64,000 nucleotides of DNA, taken from the NCBI RefSeq assembly GCF_025499605.1, contig NZ_JAFMVC010000012.1, positions 80,987 through 144,986 on the forward strand, read 5' to 3'. Numbering within the stretch: position 1 is the stretch's first letter; the number at the start of each line of letters is the position of its first letter. The notes beneath the pieces were generated by a model. That model did no database searches and was not told where the DNA came from. It saw nothing but the letters and a program-made list of their open reading frames with translations. The position numbers and the translations under genes were made by a program. This DNA comes from Carboxylicivirga litoralis. Lineage in GTDB: Bacteria > Bacteroidota > Bacteroidia > Bacteroidales > Marinilabiliaceae. Positions 20,063-29,227 of this stretch are shown here, in pieces.

Positions 20063-21346
20063 ATGAAAAACCTCAGATACAAAGCACTGATTCCAATTGG
20101 CGTCTTTTTGCTTGTTTACCTAATGCCGGGTTGGCTAAGCGGCGACTTTTATAAAATCCCAATCATTATACCCTTTATTGTGGCAGCAGGCGTGTCGATT
20201 GCTATGGCACCTGGTAAAGTTATGGGTGATAAAATGAGTGCCTTTACTAAAGGAATGGGAAATCCGGGCATTATGATGATGTGCCTGATTTTTATGCTAG
20301 CAGGTGCCTTTGCCAGCGTCGCCAAAGAAATGGGAGCCGTTGAAGCCACCGTTAATATCGGCCTGCATTTTCTGCCCCAAGAAATATTATTGGCCGGCCT
20401 TTTTATTATTGGCTGTTTTATTTCATTAGCTGTAGGCACCTCCGTTGGAACAGTTGTAGCACTTACTCCTGTGACCATAGGTCTGTCTGATGTGACTGAC
20501 ATTAATACAGCTATTGCCATTGGAGCTACCATTGGCGGCGCAATGTTTGGCGATAATCTTTCAATGATATCTGACACAACTATTGCTGCCAGCCGTACAC
20601 AAAACTGCCAGATGAAGGATAAATTCAGAGCCAATATACGACTGGTTTTTCCCGCAGCTTTAGTTTCTATTTTACTATATGTTTGCATACCATCATCTTC
20701 CACACCTCAAAATATTACTATTGAACTAATCGACTACCTGAAAGTAGCACCATACATTATAGTACTTATTGCTGCAGCCCTGGGCATGAATGTTTTTATA
20801 GTCTTATTTATCGGCATCCTATTGGCCGGAGGGGTTGGGATTATCAATCACGATTTCTCAATCTGGAGCTTGCTATCATCAATAAGCAGCGGCATGCAAG
20901 GCATGGCCGAAATAGTAATGGTATCGCTACTGGTTGGCGGCATGGTTGAAATTATCAAAATCAATGGCGGCATTGAGTATATCATCAACCACATTGGCAA
21001 ACGAACTAAAAGCAAAAAAGGTGCTGAATTGAGCATTATAACATTAACTGGGATTGTGAATATTTTTACAGCCAATAATACCATTGCCATTCTTATGTCA
21101 GGCCCCATTGTTAAAAACATTGCCGATAAATTCAGCATAGAACCCAAACGTTCGGCCAGCTTGATGGATACCGCTTCTTGTTTTACTCAGGGAATTTTGC
21201 CTTATGGTGCCCAAATATTGGCGGCTGTTGGTTTAGCAGCCGGAGCCTTATCTCCGTTTGACATTATGAGCAATCTGTTCTATCCTTTTTTTATGGGCAT
21301 CACTGTCATTATTTCAATTTTAATAAAAAAGCCTGCTAAAAACTAA
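20063..21346 (+). CDS. NhaC-family Na+/H+ antiporter-like membrane protein
   Basis: A 427-residue protein with about 10-11 hydrophobic helices. NhaC-type motifs include GTSVGTVVALTPV (about residue 130), IGATIGGAMFGDNLSMISDTTIAA (about 155-180) and the C-terminal SLMDTASCFTQGILPYGAQ (about 370-390). It probably exchanges sodium, or an organic acid, for protons at the inner membrane. The 3' end overlaps the terminator hairpin of the convergent hflC gene. Confidence 0.9.
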   Translation: MKNLRYKALIPIGVFLLVYLMPGWLSGDFYKIPIIIPFIVAAGVSIAMAPGKVMGDKMSAFTKGMGNPGIMMMCLIFMLAGAFASVAKEMGAVEATVNIGLHFLPQEILLAGLFIIGCFISLAVGTSVGTVVALTPVTIGLSDVTDINTAIAIGATIGGAMFGDNLSMISDTTIAASRTQNCQMKDKFRANIRLVFPAALVSILLYVCIPSSSTPQNITIELIDYLKVAPYIIVLIAAALGMNVFIVLFIGILLAGGVGIINHDFSIWSLLSSISSGMQGMAEIVMVSLLVGGMVEIIKINGGIEYIINHIGKRTKSKKGAELSIITLTGIVNIFTANNTIAILMSGPIVKNIADKFSIEPKRSASLMDTASCFTQGILPYGAQILAAVGLAAGALSPFDIMSNLFYPFFMGITVIISILIKKPAKN

Positions 21347-21358
21347 ATTATAGCAGGC
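21331..21358 (-). terminator. Terminator of hflKC overlapping the nhaC-like stop codon
   Basis: A 7-bp stem (GCCTGCT / AGCAGGC) is followed on the minus strand by six T residues. It contains the stop codon of the convergent nhaC-like gene. Confidence 0.6.
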
Positions 21359-21380
21359 TCTAATATTTCTACACTAAGTT

Positions 21381-22325
21381 TTACTTCATTCCATTCAGGT
21401 ATTTATAAAACTCACTATCTGTCGATAAAATAATATGCGTTTGCCCATCAAAGGTCTTTTCATAGGCTTCCATCGATTTTAAAAAGCTATATAATTGTCG
21501 TGCCTGCGGTGTTTTATCATATGCTGAAGCATAGATGGAAGCCGCCTCAGCATCAGCCCTACCTTTAATCTCTTCTGCTGTTTTATAGGCTTCAGAAACA
21601 ATCGTCTTTAATTCTCGATCTTTTTCACCATTAATGCGCGAGGCTTCCCCCTGTCCTTCTGACTTAAACTTATCAGCAATGCGATAGCGCTCACTTTTCA
21701 TACGCTCATAAACCTGTGTCCGCACTTCCTCAATGTAGTTGATGCGCTTAATACGAAAATCTAAAATTGCAATACCCAATTCTTTCGTTCTGGCATCAGA
21801 CGCTTTCTGTATCATCTCCTGTATTTTATCTCTTCCTACAGAAATTGCTGTTAAACTATCGCCAACGGTTTCTCCTGCCAATCCCGCCGATACGGGCTTA
21901 CGATTAGAGGAACGCACCGCTTCTTCGATGTAATGCTTGGCAATATAATTACGTGTTTCACTATCAATAATATCATCCAAACGCGTATAAGCACTTCGCT
22001 CATTGGTTAAGCGTTTATAAAACTGCAACGGATCAACTATTTGCCATCGTGCATAAGTATCTACAAAGACATACTTCTTACCTTTTGTTGGCACTTGCTC
22101 CGGGTCACCGTCCCATTCCAGATAGCGTTTATCGAAAAAGTGTGTAGTTTGTATAAAAGGTATTTTAAATTTCATACCTGGTGTTGTAATGGCATTACCC
22201 ACCGGCTTACCAAACTGCGTGATCACCACCTGCTCTGTTTCATCAACAATAAATGTTCCTTGCGAAAACAGAAACAAGGCGACAACACCCAATACTATAT
22301 ATATAATTGATTTCTTATTGTCCAT
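21381..22325 (-). CDS. hflC: Protease modulator HflC
   Basis: About 314 residues from MDNKKSIIYIVLG. The longer frame beginning at 22385 lies inside hflK and is rejected. There is one N-terminal transmembrane helix (about residues 6-24), then the SPFH/band-7 domain (VDETEQVVITQFGKP) and a helical tail. With HflK it forms the periplasm-facing ring around FtsH that tunes membrane-protein proteolysis. The start overlaps the 3' end of hflK by 11 bases. Confidence 0.93.
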   Translation of the reverse strand: MDNKKSIIYIVLGVVALFLFSQGTFIVDETEQVVITQFGKPVGNAITTPGMKFKIPFIQTTHFFDKRYLEWDGDPEQVPTKGKKYVFVDTYARWQIVDPLQFYKRLTNERSAYTRLDDIIDSETRNYIAKHYIEEAVRSSNRKPVSAGLAGETVGDSLTAISVGRDKIQEMIQKASDARTKELGIAILDFRIKRINYIEEVRTQVYERMKSERYRIADKFKSEGQGEASRINGEKDRELKTIVSEAYKTAEEIKGRADAEAASIYASAYDKTPQARQLYSFLKSMEAYEKTFDGQTHIILSTDSEFYKYLNGMK

Positions 22326-23313
22326 TTTGAGTCGTTTTTTGTTGTGATAGCTGCATTTGCAATAAAGGCAACACATTATTACCATTTTGGTCAGTAATGA
22401 TTTTTTGCCCCAATCGTGGCATTACCTCTTCCATCGTTTCCAAATAAATACGTCGACGGGTTACTTCCGGAGCTTTCACATACTCTTTATATAAAGCATT
22501 AAAGCGCGCTACATCACCTTTGGCATTATTAACACGTTCAGTTGCATATCCTTCAGCCATCTGAATAGTCTCTTTCGCCTGCCCTGCCGCTTTTGGTATC
22601 ACCTTATTATATTCAGCTTTTGCCTGATTAATTAATGTTTCTTTTTCCTGCTGAGCTTCATTCACCGCATTAAAAGCAGCCTTAACGGGCTCTGGCGGGT
22701 TAACATCCTGCAACACCACCTGGTCAATCTTAACACCAACAGAATATTCGCGACACACCTTCTGCATTAACTCTTGCAGTCGCGCACTAATTTCAGTACG
22801 ACCAACGGTAAGTACCTCATTCACCGTTCGGTCGCCAACTATCTGTCGCATGGCCGATTCTGAAATATCACGAAGCGTCACCTCCGGATTACGCACTTTA
22901 AATAAGTAATTATAAGGATTATCGATTCGATACTGAACCACCCACTCCACGTCGGCCAGGTTTAAGTCGCCAGTCAGCATCAGTGCTTCGTCAACACCAC
23001 TACTACCACGTTTGTAGGACGAACGAACACCTGCACTGGTTGTCCGAAAGCCAAACTCCATCTTTTGCTGACGCTCTACAGCAACCTTATAAACCGATTC
23101 CACCAACGGAATCTTATAGTTTAAGCCAGGCTCAACCGTACGAACATACTTTCCAAATCGCACAATAACGCCGACTTCTTCCGGATCGATAGTAAAAAAA
23201 GCTGTCCAGGCTAAAAAGGCCACAAGCAGCATCAGACCCACCGACCGAATGTTTTTTAAAAGTTTCTCAAGTACACCCCCCGATGCATTGAGGTTAAATT
23301 GATTTGATGTCAT
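22315..23313 (-). CDS. hflK: FtsH protease activity modulator HflK
   Basis: A 332-residue SPFH protein. A single N-terminal helix (about residues 25-45) precedes IDPEEVGVIVRFGKYVRTVEPGLNYKIP, DVEWVVQYRI and VLQDVNPPEPVKAAFNAV, all typical of HflK. Its 3' end overlaps the hflC start, so the two are translationally coupled partners of FtsH. Confidence 0.94.
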   Translation of the reverse strand: MTSNQFNLNASGGVLEKLLKNIRSVGLMLLVAFLAWTAFFTIDPEEVGVIVRFGKYVRTVEPGLNYKIPLVESVYKVAVERQQKMEFGFRTTSAGVRSSYKRGSSGVDEALMLTGDLNLADVEWVVQYRIDNPYNYLFKVRNPEVTLRDISESAMRQIVGDRTVNEVLTVGRTEISARLQELMQKVCREYSVGVKIDQVVLQDVNPPEPVKAAFNAVNEAQQEKETLINQAKAEYNKVIPKAAGQAKETIQMAEGYATERVNNAKGDVARFNALYKEYVKAPEVTRRRIYLETMEEVMPRLGQKIITDQNGNNVLPLLQMQLSQQKTTQNGQ

Positions 23314-23656
23314 ATGATAAGATTAAAATTATGCAGAAGTAACCAAGAAGCATTTTTTGTCGCCCTTTTCAAATGTAGCACAAAAAAGAGGTATTAAAAA
23401 GAACAACAATAGAAATAGGTAAAAGGAATAACTTTAAACATCAGTATATGCCACATATATAATGTCATACCGATAGGGAGATACTTATAAGTTAGTCATA
23501 CTTAGTGGTAACAGAAAAGTAGTCTCACTAACCCCTGTTTCCTCAAATCTCCTTCCACAAGCCGCCTAAGTTTTAAAAACAAAGGATTACAAGTAGCTAC
23601 AAGCCAGCCTTGTGTGTTAATAATTGTACTTAAAAGCACTATTTCATTAAAAAATA
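23314..23656. other. Gene-free spacer
   Basis: The spacer between divergent hflK and the cold-shock gene. No coding frame or RNA gene was recognised. Confidence 0.5.
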
Positions 23657-23686
23657 ATTGAATGTCAAATAATTAGAGTATGTTTG
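23657..23686 (+). promoter_or_regulatory. Probable promoter of the cold-shock gene
   Basis: TATGTTTG at 23679-23686 matches the -7 element. ATTG at 23657-23660, 18 bases upstream, is a weak -33. The start codon at 23717 follows a leader of about 25 bases. Confidence 0.5.
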
Positions 23687-23716
23687 TTATTGAATTATAA
23701 CTTCAATAAAATTAAA

Positions 23717-23905
23717 ATGAATAAAGGAAAAGTAAAATTCTTCAACGACTCAAAAGGTTTCGGGTTTATCGCCGAAGATAATGGTAAAGAACATTTTGTG
23801 CACGTTACTGGATTAATTGATGAGATCAACGAAGGTGACGAGGTTGAATTTGATTTACAAGAAGGTAAAAAAGGTTTAAATGCCGTTAATGTGAAAGTAG
23901 TATAA
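23717..23905 (+). CDS. Cold-shock domain protein
   Basis: A 62-residue single cold-shock domain starting at MNKGKVKFFNDSKGFGFI, which holds RNP1 (KGFGFI). RNP2 follows as HFVHVTGL. It binds single-stranded RNA/DNA as an RNA chaperone. The start at 23717 fits the family; a start at 23684 would add an unrelated leader inside the promoter. Confidence 0.95.
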   Translation: MNKGKVKFFNDSKGFGFIAEDNGKEHFVHVTGLIDEINEGDEVEFDLQEGKKGLNAVNVKVV

Positions 23906-23935
23906 CTATATAACGTATTTTCATTACTGTATCGT

Positions 23936-23968
23936 AAAGAGGGGATTCAATATTGAATCCCCTCTTTT
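23936..23968 (+). terminator. Terminator of the cold-shock gene
   Basis: A perfect 32-base palindrome made of two 16-base arms, beginning AAAGAGGGGATT and ending in TTT. It is very stable and works in either direction. Confidence 0.88.
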
Positions 23969-24354
23969 GGGTTATTGCGAACTGAGGAACAGCCAAAATG
24001 CTGAAAGTTCGGCACAAGGTTGTATTAAGACTGAATATTATTTCAACATTGCTTTTAAAGTGCTCATATATCACTTGAGACTTCACGCTTAACAACCTAT
24101 CATCCAGCCCATATTAAAGATTATTACAGCAAACAGAGTGATTAACTCAAGAATAGCTAACTTGTCAGTCAGATTGTATTTTCGTAAATTTTATTTTAAG
24201 AAATAACCACTAATTAAAGAAAGTTTAAAAACTAACGTATTCGGAGTAGACCGGGGCTGTAAGTTGATGTTTATCTGCAAAAAAGATAGCTAACTAATGG
24301 CCTTGCTTTAAAGAAAATATCACTATTAATCAAAGCATTAAATAATTACACGTT
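23969..24354. other. Gene-free spacer
   Basis: About 385 AT-rich bases between the cold-shock terminator and the next small gene. No supported gene or repeat was found. Confidence 0.5.
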
Positions 24355-24654
24355 ATGATTCCTGAAAAATTTAAAAATTACTACATGGGAACTAACAATC
24401 TATTCTTTCCTGAATATGAATTTGTTATTAAACTAAGTTTTCCGAGTGTTTTTGTCCGTTTTAAGCGTACCGAGGGCTATTATACTAATTTTAATAAGTT
24501 TTTTAATAGCGTTGCCGAAGTACAATACCTTGATGGTATTAAACCCTCAAAAATTGAAGAACAGCAAATATTAAATGAAATCTGGGATTTTTTAACCTTG
24601 ACAAAAAGCCCTAACAAAGGAAACTTCCTGGGAAACAGAAACAAGCCGGATTAA
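24355..24654 (+). CDS. Hypothetical 99-residue protein
   Basis: I do not recognise this protein. It is soluble-looking and rich in Phe, Tyr and Asn, with no signal peptide, transmembrane helix or Cys motif. The reading frame is long for such AT-rich DNA and starts with a plain ATG, so it is probably real. It converges with the NYN-domain gene. Confidence 0.5.
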   Translation: MIPEKFKNYYMGTNNLFFPEYEFVIKLSFPSVFVRFKRTEGYYTNFNKFFNSVAEVQYLDGIKPSKIEEQQILNEIWDFLTLTKSPNKGNFLGNRNKPD

Positions 24655-24685
24655 CCATATCGATAAAATCTCAACATTTATTAGG

Positions 24686-25435
24686 CTATTTTTTTTGAGA
24701 GTACTTTTTTTTATTCTTTACGAAAATCAATTTATGCCTGCTATTGGGACTATCCCTTTGTTCTATTTCAAACTTACCAATGAAATCTATCAATGGTGTT
24801 AATTTCTGGAATCCATAATTCCGCGGATCAAAATTCGGCCTCTTTTTTTGCAACAAACTACCAACATCACCCAAAAAAGCCCATCCGTCATCATCAGAAA
24901 GATCTGTAATTGTTGCCGCAATTAGTTTAATTTCCTTTGAGGTAATTTTATCAAACAGCTCCTTTTCTGAATCTTTATCGTCTTCAAACTCTTTTTCTTT
25001 AGCTCTGGTTTTTAAAATTTCGATGTAAATAAATTTATCACATGCGACTATAAATGGGGTTGGCGTCTTTTTCTCCCCAATGCCAATTACTTGCATGCCT
25101 GCTTCTCTTAACCTGGTCGCTAACTTGGTAAAATCACTATCGCTCGACACTAAGCAAAATCCATTAACTTTTTCAGAATAAAGGATATCCATGGCATCAA
25201 TTATCATAGCAGAATCCGTGGCATTCTTTCCCGAAGTATAGGCGTATTGCTGAATAGGAGTAATCGCGTTCTCCAATAAAATCTTTTTCCATTTATTTAA
25301 TTCGGGTTTAGTCCAATCGCCATATATTCTCTTAATGGTAGGATTTCCATATTTTGCAATCTCCTCCATCATTTCCTTTACATTGGCAGATGGAATGTTA
25401 TCCCCATCAATCAGTACTGCTAAATTAATATTCAT
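24686..25435 (-). CDS. NYN-domain (DUF88/LabA-like) RNase with OST-HTH/LOTUS-like C-terminus
   Basis: A 249-residue protein. The start at 25435 is the first ATG; the upstream triplet is TTG. The PIN-like NYN domain fills about residues 1-140. Its acidic active-site positions are visible in LIDGDNIP, the DSAMIIDAMDIL helix and VSSDSDFTKLATRLRE. The C-terminal part (EIKLIAATITDL..., WAFLGDVGSLLQKKRPNFDP) resembles the OST-HTH/LOTUS RNA-binding fold. NYN-LOTUS proteins are predicted RNases acting on structured RNA; the target is unknown. Confidence 0.85.
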   Translation of the reverse strand: MNINLAVLIDGDNIPSANVKEMMEEIAKYGNPTIKRIYGDWTKPELNKWKKILLENAITPIQQYAYTSGKNATDSAMIIDAMDILYSEKVNGFCLVSSDSDFTKLATRLREAGMQVIGIGEKKTPTPFIVACDKFIYIEILKTRAKEKEFEDDKDSEKELFDKITSKEIKLIAATITDLSDDDGWAFLGDVGSLLQKKRPNFDPRNYGFQKLTPLIDFIGKFEIEQRDSPNSRHKLIFVKNKKKYSQKK

Positions 25436-25975
25436 CAAAAACCGTTTTATGCGAACCTACTAATTCTATTATTGACAATTTGAACGAGTTGTGAAGGTAA
25501 TGAATTATGAGTCAAGACTCGAGTGAGTATCCATAAATCTTTGTAAAAACTCAAAGTGTTAACTCTAACTATATTCAGTATGTAGACCGAAGATTGTTAA
25601 TGGTTAATTTAAGTACTTAAATCATTCAGCTAATTGGGAACAACAACCTAAATAAGTAAAATTTCTAACCTCATATAACGGACTTAACCTTGAAGTATGA
25701 ATGGAAGATTTGTAACTTAATAGAATATTTTCGATCCTGGATTTATGCAATTTCTTAAAGGTTAAAACTCCGTACCTATAGAAATATGCTCTGTATCCCC
25801 GCTTCACACTAATTGATTGCATGTCTTATATTAAAGATTACACTTGATCATGATTTATTAACAGCAAACAAAAGTAATTTGTGTGACAATTCGAGCGGTT
25901 AGCAAACATTTTTACACGAGAAACATACTGAATGGATGAATTACACATAGTAACACAAATTCTAATGGCTGCCAC
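25436..25975. other. Gene-free spacer
   Basis: About 540 bases. A 66-codon frame on the minus strand (25622-25822) is not protein-like and is not accepted. No RNA gene or clear hairpin was seen. Confidence 0.45.
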
Positions 25976-27283
25976 ATGAAGATTCTCTTAATTTCACCAA
26001 CTGTCGATACGGAAAAAAGAACCAATAAAGGGCTTATGATTCCACAGCTAGCTCTCTATATACTTGAAGGATTAACTCCTGAACGATTTGATGTAGAGGT
26101 GATAGAGGAAGAAACACAGGCGGTTAACCTGGAACACAAATGTGATTTGGTTGCCATAAGTTGCATGACAGCCAATGCCCCCAGGGCCTATCAGCTTTGC
26201 GATGATTTTCAGAAAAGAGGGAAAACTGTTATACTGGGTGGTGTGCACCCTACCATACTTCCAGATGAAGCACTATTGCATTCAAATGCGGTGGTTATAG
26301 GTGAAGCAGAAGGTGTTTGGGAGACTCTTCTGTGCGATTTTGAAAACAATGCTTTGAAGCAAAAATACCATAACCCTAATCCTAATTTAGAAAAGTATGT
26401 TCGCAAAGATTTTGGAAAGATAGCATCTAAAAGACTGTTCAATATCATTCCAATATTAACAACCCGTGGCTGCCCTTATAATTGTGATTTTTGTTGCGTC
26501 ACTAACTTATTCGGACAAACAATACGACATATTTCAGTTGAGAATGTGGTTCGTGATATCAAGGAATCGAAGGCCAAGGTTTTTATTTTTCTGGATGATA
26601 ATATCATTGGCAACCCTGCATATGCGAAAGCGCTTTTTAGGGCTATCAAGCCGCTAAAAATTAAATGGGTTGGACAGGCTTCTATTTCCTTATTAGTGGG
26701 TGATGATGAGTTAATTCAATTGGCTGCTGAAAGTGGCTGTCAATCACTCTTTCTAGGTATTGAAAGTGTATCGGTAAAACAGCTGCTATCCATGCGCAAA
26801 TCGATAAAGGAAATTCAACATCTGGAACACGCTTTTAAAAAAGTAAAAAAGATGGGAATTCTTATCCATGCATCCATTGTTTTTGGCTTTGACGATGACA
26901 CAAAGGAAATATTTGATGAAACAGTTCAATTCCTGGTGCGAAACAAAGTGAGCACAGTTTCATTCAATGTGTTAACGCCCTATCCCGGAACCAAAGTGTA
27001 TGAGAAACTGAAAAATGAAGATCGCTTAATAACAACTGATTGGAAGTATTATGACCACAATACAGTTGTGTTTAAGCCCAAAAACATGACACCCCTTGAG
27101 CTGCAGCTGGGGAAAATAAACGCCAGGAAGAAGTTTTATAGTAAAACGTCTGTATTGAAGCGATTAGTGGGCAACTGGTACAAACCATTTGTATACCTTT
27201 CGATGAATTTAGGCCATATGAAACAAGTAAAAGTAGAAAGCAGCAGGATGGCTAATTTAAAAACTAATCTATTGCGGCAGTAG
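25976..27283 (+). CDS. B12-binding-domain radical SAM protein
   Basis: A 435-residue enzyme. An N-terminal cobalamin-binding-like Rossmann domain occupies about residues 1-130. The radical SAM cluster motif CPYNCDFC lies at Cys166, Cys170 and Cys173, and downstream barrel motifs include GIESV and the GFDDDTKEIF segment. The family performs methylations and rearrangements of lipids, antibiotics and other unactivated carbons. The C-terminal 90 residues resemble those of the related gene at 29228-30712. The substrate cannot be told from sequence. Confidence 0.85.
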   Translation: MKILLISPTVDTEKRTNKGLMIPQLALYILEGLTPERFDVEVIEEETQAVNLEHKCDLVAISCMTANAPRAYQLCDDFQKRGKTVILGGVHPTILPDEALLHSNAVVIGEAEGVWETLLCDFENNALKQKYHNPNPNLEKYVRKDFGKIASKRLFNIIPILTTRGCPYNCDFCCVTNLFGQTIRHISVENVVRDIKESKAKVFIFLDDNIIGNPAYAKALFRAIKPLKIKWVGQASISLLVGDDELIQLAAESGCQSLFLGIESVSVKQLLSMRKSIKEIQHLEHAFKKVKKMGILIHASIVFGFDDDTKEIFDETVQFLVRNKVSTVSFNVLTPYPGTKVYEKLKNEDRLITTDWKYYDHNTVVFKPKNMTPLELQLGKINARKKFYSKTSVLKRLVGNWYKPFVYLSMNLGHMKQVKVESSRMANLKTNLLRQ

Positions 27284-27432
27284 AGTTTCATAATACTAAC
27301 TAGCAAGTTGATGCAATTACTTAGCAATACATTTCCAAATTTTCACGATCAAATGACTTGCAATATTATCTGACAAAATAATTAAAAAGACCCTTTTAAT
27401 GGGTGTTTTATGCGAAACTAAAATTCAGAGAT

Positions 27433-27708
27433 TCAGTTCATAATTGACCACTGTATCTCTTCTTTTTCGCAAATCGGTGCAATGATAATTGCGTTTTGAA
27501 TAACGCATGCTGCTGTTGAATAGGCTTCATCACGATATTCTCCTGTTAATTTAAAAGTGCCAATGTGTGAATTATGTAACATATTTATGGATTTGTGTAA
27601 GGACTCCCCATTAATTGGGTCGTAACTTTGTATATGCCAGTAGGTATTTCTATAGAAATTAGGTAATGATAAGGCGTTATAGAATAATTGCTTTGTTACT
27701 TGTTGATA
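27433..27708 (-). pseudogene. Coding remnant, possible 3' gene fragment
   Basis: A 92-codon open stretch without a proper start codon; the first ATG is at 27582, giving 49 residues ending IQWSIMN. The protein-like content (NTYWHIQSYDP, TFKLTGEYRDEA) suggests a decayed gene rather than chance. No family is recognised. Confidence 0.3.
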
Positions 27709-27860
27709 TTAGAAAATACCCACAAGCTAACATTGGCTAAGTTACAATCTGATAAGGATCAGGCTAAGATGATTGCTTCAATAATGATGTTTTGAATGAA
27801 CCATTAAATCACGAAGAACGATATAATGTTGATTTTAGTGTAGAAGTATTAGTCGGTTAA
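27700..27860 (+). pseudogene. Frameshifted coding remnant
   Basis: Two adjoining plus-strand frames look like one small protein broken by a frameshift near 27795: ENTHKLTLAKLQSDKDQ in one frame and NEPLNHEERYNVDFSVEVLVG in the next, ending at a TAA at 27858-27860. No family is recognised. With the fragment on the other strand, it marks a decaying stretch between the radical SAM and Usp genes. Confidence 0.27.
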
Positions 27861-27952
27861 CCAGTCAATTATACTACATCTTCTTTCGAATGAACCATGT
27901 GCTGAATTAATCAGATTTGGTTTGTTGACATACTTATTTAAAAAAAAATACC

Positions 27953-28111
27953 ATGAAAAATTTATTGTATGTTATAGCAGGACTATTAATAGTTATATGG
28001 GGAATTATCTTTTTTGGATTCAATTCCTCAGGATCCGTTCATTGGTTGTTAGCATTTGCTGGATTAGCGATACTTATGAGGTTTATTTTAACCAGACGAT
28101 TAACAAACTAA
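27953..28111 (+). CDS. DUF5670/lmo0937-like small membrane protein
   Basis: A 52-residue frame that lies in a different frame from the longer but non-protein-like ORF at 27922-28119. It begins MKNLLYVIAGLLIVIWGII and has two transmembrane helices separated by FNSSGSVHW, ending in a basic tail (RFILTRRLTN). This is the pattern of the small lmo0937/DUF5670 membrane proteins, which often accompany stress genes. A universal stress protein gene follows. Confidence 0.7.
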   Translation: MKNLLYVIAGLLIVIWGIIFFGFNSSGSVHWLLAFAGLAILMRFILTRRLTN

Positions 28112-28255
28112 TTAGATAACAATGCTAAGTCATAGGTTTTTAAGTTATTAATGAGGGGTTTCTTAAAAGGAACCTTTTATTAGGCTGGCTCGCTTTCGAA
28201 GCCTATACAAATATGAGTGTTAGCATGGTTTATTTTACTATTAAACTATCATCTG

Positions 28256-28732
28256 ATGAAACGAGTTATTATTGCACTCGACTTTGATCCCAGCGCTCAA
28301 AAGGTAGCTGAGGAAGGTTATGCCCTAGCTAAAGCTTTAAAAGCTAAGGTTACTTTAGTGCATGTAAAAGCTGATGCAGATTATTACAGTTCCCTTGGTC
28401 AAGTTGTTGTTATTGGGTTTTCAGGTCATTTAAAAGATGATTTACCTATTGCACCTGATCGAATTGACCCTGATACTATTTCGCAGGAATTTCTTAATAA
28501 GGCAATGTTACATCTTGCAGATAAGAACATCGAAGTTATGGTAGCCAATGGTTCATGTGCCAATTCATTGATTGATGCTGCCAATCAGTTAAACGCATAT
28601 ATGATCGTTATGGGTTCGCACAGCAGAAAATGGTTTGAAAACACAACTATTGGCAGTGTTACTCAAAAGGTGCTACTTGGTTCAAGTATTCCAGTATTTG
28701 TAATTCCGACAAACAAAAATAGGATTGATTAA
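28256..28732 (+). CDS. Universal stress protein (UspA family)
   Basis: About 158 residues from MKRVIIALDFDPSA; the ATG at 28256 is preferred over an upstream alternative start at 28217. UspA features are the N-terminal beta strand with Asp, VTLVHVKAD, MGSHSRKWFENTTIGSVTQKV (the ATP-binding G-x2-G-x9-G(S/T)-like loop) and PVFVIP at the end. It is a cytoplasmic stress protein, likely ATP-binding. Confidence 0.9.
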   Translation: MKRVIIALDFDPSAQKVAEEGYALAKALKAKVTLVHVKADADYYSSLGQVVVIGFSGHLKDDLPIAPDRIDPDTISQEFLNKAMLHLADKNIEVMVANGSCANSLIDAANQLNAYMIVMGSHSRKWFENTTIGSVTQKVLLGSSIPVFVIPTNKNRID

Positions 28733-28782
28733 TTAGCGGATTTGTCGCCAAAACTTCCGACATCCTGACTATTTAATAATTT

Positions 28783-29133
28783 TCAGATTGCTATATCCTC
28801 ATAGCCACTCTTTATGAGGGTTGAAATCATTTTAAACCTTTCGTTGGCTTTTACATTATGGGATGTATGCGCCGGTATGATTATGCCTTCGCCGACTATA
28901 AGATTATTGGAGTGCTTGTCAATCATCACTTCTGCCTGGCCCTCAATAACCTGGATAAAGGTGTCAAAGGGAGAGATCTTTTCGGCAAGTGCTTCGCCAG
29001 TATCTATAGCCACTACACTCACATTACCTGTGGTTTTTCTTATAATGGTTTTACTTACCACAGAGTTGGGAACATATTCAATAATCTCAATTAGAATATG
29101 AGTCTTTGATTTTTCTAATTCAGTGCTTGACAT
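28783..29133 (-). CDS. Cupin-domain protein
   Basis: A 116-residue single cupin with motif FIQVIEGQAEVMID and the second motif IIPAHTSHNVKA. One metal-binding His is replaced, as in many small cupins, so a binding or sensing role is as likely as catalysis. It is monocistronic, upstream of a radical SAM gene on the same strand. Confidence 0.82.
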   Translation of the reverse strand: MSSTELEKSKTHILIEIIEYVPNSVVSKTIIRKTTGNVSVVAIDTGEALAEKISPFDTFIQVIEGQAEVMIDKHSNNLIVGEGIIIPAHTSHNVKANERFKMISTLIKSGYEDIAI

Positions 29134-29227
29134 ACATTCTACTTTTCTTATAAAACAAAGGTAGTTCTATAAACAGCATAATTCGTTACACTTTAGATGG
29201 TTTCATTTACATTATTCACACATTTTA

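Noticed and set aside
25622..25822. 66-codon minus-strand frame
   Set aside because: No start context, no recognisable domain and composition like surrounding non-coding DNA.
27922..28119. 65-codon plus-strand frame
   Set aside because: The alternative frame at 27953-28111 gives a typical small membrane protein with a coherent start.
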